From contig WRKE01000184.1 in the NCBI GenBank assembly GCA_009778235.1, positions 1 to 6,163 of the forward strand: 6,163 nt of DNA, in the 5' to 3' direction. The notes beneath the pieces are model-generated. The model ran no database searches, was not told the origin of the DNA, and was given only the letters and a program-made list of their open reading frames with translations. Shown piece after piece: positions 5,775 through 6,163 of this stretch. How positions within the stretch are numbered: position 1 is the first letter of the stretch; every line of letters begins with the position of its first letter. Origin of the DNA: Pseudomonadota bacterium (GTDB lineage Bacteria; Desulfobacterota; Desulfobulbia; Desulfobulbales; Desulfobulbaceae). The translations under genes and the position numbers were made by a program.

Positions 5775-6163
5775 TCAGAGTGCGCCGATCGCCCGTTCGG
5801 CCGCCATCCGTGCCTCTTGGTCAGCCGCCAGGATCGCCGCAAGATCCAGTTCGTCTCCCTGGCTGGTGGTCTCAAGGGCAGTGGCAACCACGGCCGCGAT
5901 TTGGGTGAACCCGATCCTTTTGGCGAGGAAGGCGTCCACCGCGACCTCGTTGGCGGCGTTGAGCACCGCCGGCTTGACCCCGCCCGCGGCCAGGGCCTCG
6001 TAGGCCATCCGCAGGGCGGGAAAGCGTTGGTGATCGGGCTGCTCAAAATCAAGCCCTCCGCATTGCGTCAAGCCGAGGCGGGACAGGCCAAGCGAAAGCC
6101 GCTTAGGATAGGAGAGCGCATAGGCGATGGGGATGCGCATGTCCGGGATGCCCAACTGGGCCA
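5775..6163 (-). CDS. dxr: 1-deoxy-D-xylulose 5-phosphate reductoisomerase, C-terminal part (partial, runs off right edge)
   Basis: Dxr (IspC) converts 1-deoxy-D-xylulose 5-phosphate to 2-C-methyl-D-erythritol 4-phosphate with NADPH and a divalent metal, the first committed MEP-pathway step. Only the last 128 residues of a normally ~390-residue enzyme are present. They begin at the conserved AQLGIPDMRIPIAYAL, which closes the catalytic domain, then the linker LDFEQPDHQRFPALRMAYEA, and the C-terminal helical domain with LNAANEVAVDAFLAKRIGF. These align by eye with E. coli Dxr (LAQLGTPDMRTPI, LNAANEITVAAFLAQQIRF). The NADPH-binding domain and metal ligands lie outside the window. The gene ends in TGA at 5777-5775. 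It is the most upstream gene seen and shares the pathway with ispG three genes on; uppS and cdsA often precede it in related genomes, which cannot be checked here. Confidence 0.96.
   Translation of the reverse strand, partial: AQLGIPDMRIPIAYALSYPKRLSLGLSRLGLTQCGGLDFEQPDHQRFPALRMAYEALAAGGVKPAVLNAANEVAVDAFLAKRIGFTQIAAVVATALETTSQGDELDLAAILAADQEARMAAERAIGAL

Overview
All six genes in this window lie on the minus strand, so the window is transcribed from right to left. In that order it holds the 3' end of dxr, then complete rseP, tsaB, ispG and proS, and finally the 5' two-thirds or less of a long RelA/SpoT-type (rel) gene that runs off the left edge. It is a dense, moderately GC-rich housekeeping block. 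I see no mobile element, CRISPR array, tRNA or rRNA in it.

The order dxr-rseP-tsaB-ispG-proS-rel, together with the protein sequences, suggests a Gram-negative bacterium of the former Deltaproteobacteria (Desulfobacterota, perhaps Desulfobulbales-like). This is inference from gene order and general resemblance, not a database match. The organism makes isoprenoids by the MEP pathway: Dxr and IspG are both present, and IspG has its iron-sulfur ligands.

Region by region: 5775-6163 is the C-terminal part of Dxr. After a 57-nt gap, rseP (4629-5717) encodes a single-PDZ site-2 protease. It overlaps tsaB (3919-4644, t6A tRNA modification) by 16 nt, and tsaB overlaps ispG (2828-3922) by an ATGA 4-nt overlap, so rseP-tsaB-ispG look translationally coupled. 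A 247-nt spacer of unknown content (2581-2827) follows, and then proS (868-2580), a full-length bacterial-type prolyl-tRNA synthetase with editing insertion. A 106-nt leader (762-867) separates proS from rel.

The genes fall into three themes: isoprenoid precursors (dxr, ispG; the products also feed lipid carriers for the envelope), envelope stress signalling (rseP), and translation and its stress response (tsaB, proS, rel). Placing ProRS next to a (p)ppGpp enzyme couples tRNA charging with the response to uncharged tRNA.

The most interesting observation is in rel. The HD hydrolase domain is recognisable, but several catalytic positions are replaced: the HD and ED motifs read HG and KE, a conserved Arg is Asp, and the catalytic Asn is Asp. 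This predicts loss of (p)ppGpp hydrolysis, as in E. coli RelA, and implies a separate hydrolase elsewhere in the genome. The rel leader is also odd: its best Shine-Dalgarno sequence faces a short overlapping ORF rather than the rel ATG, with a perfect 6-bp hairpin between. I did not find a convincing wholly new system here.
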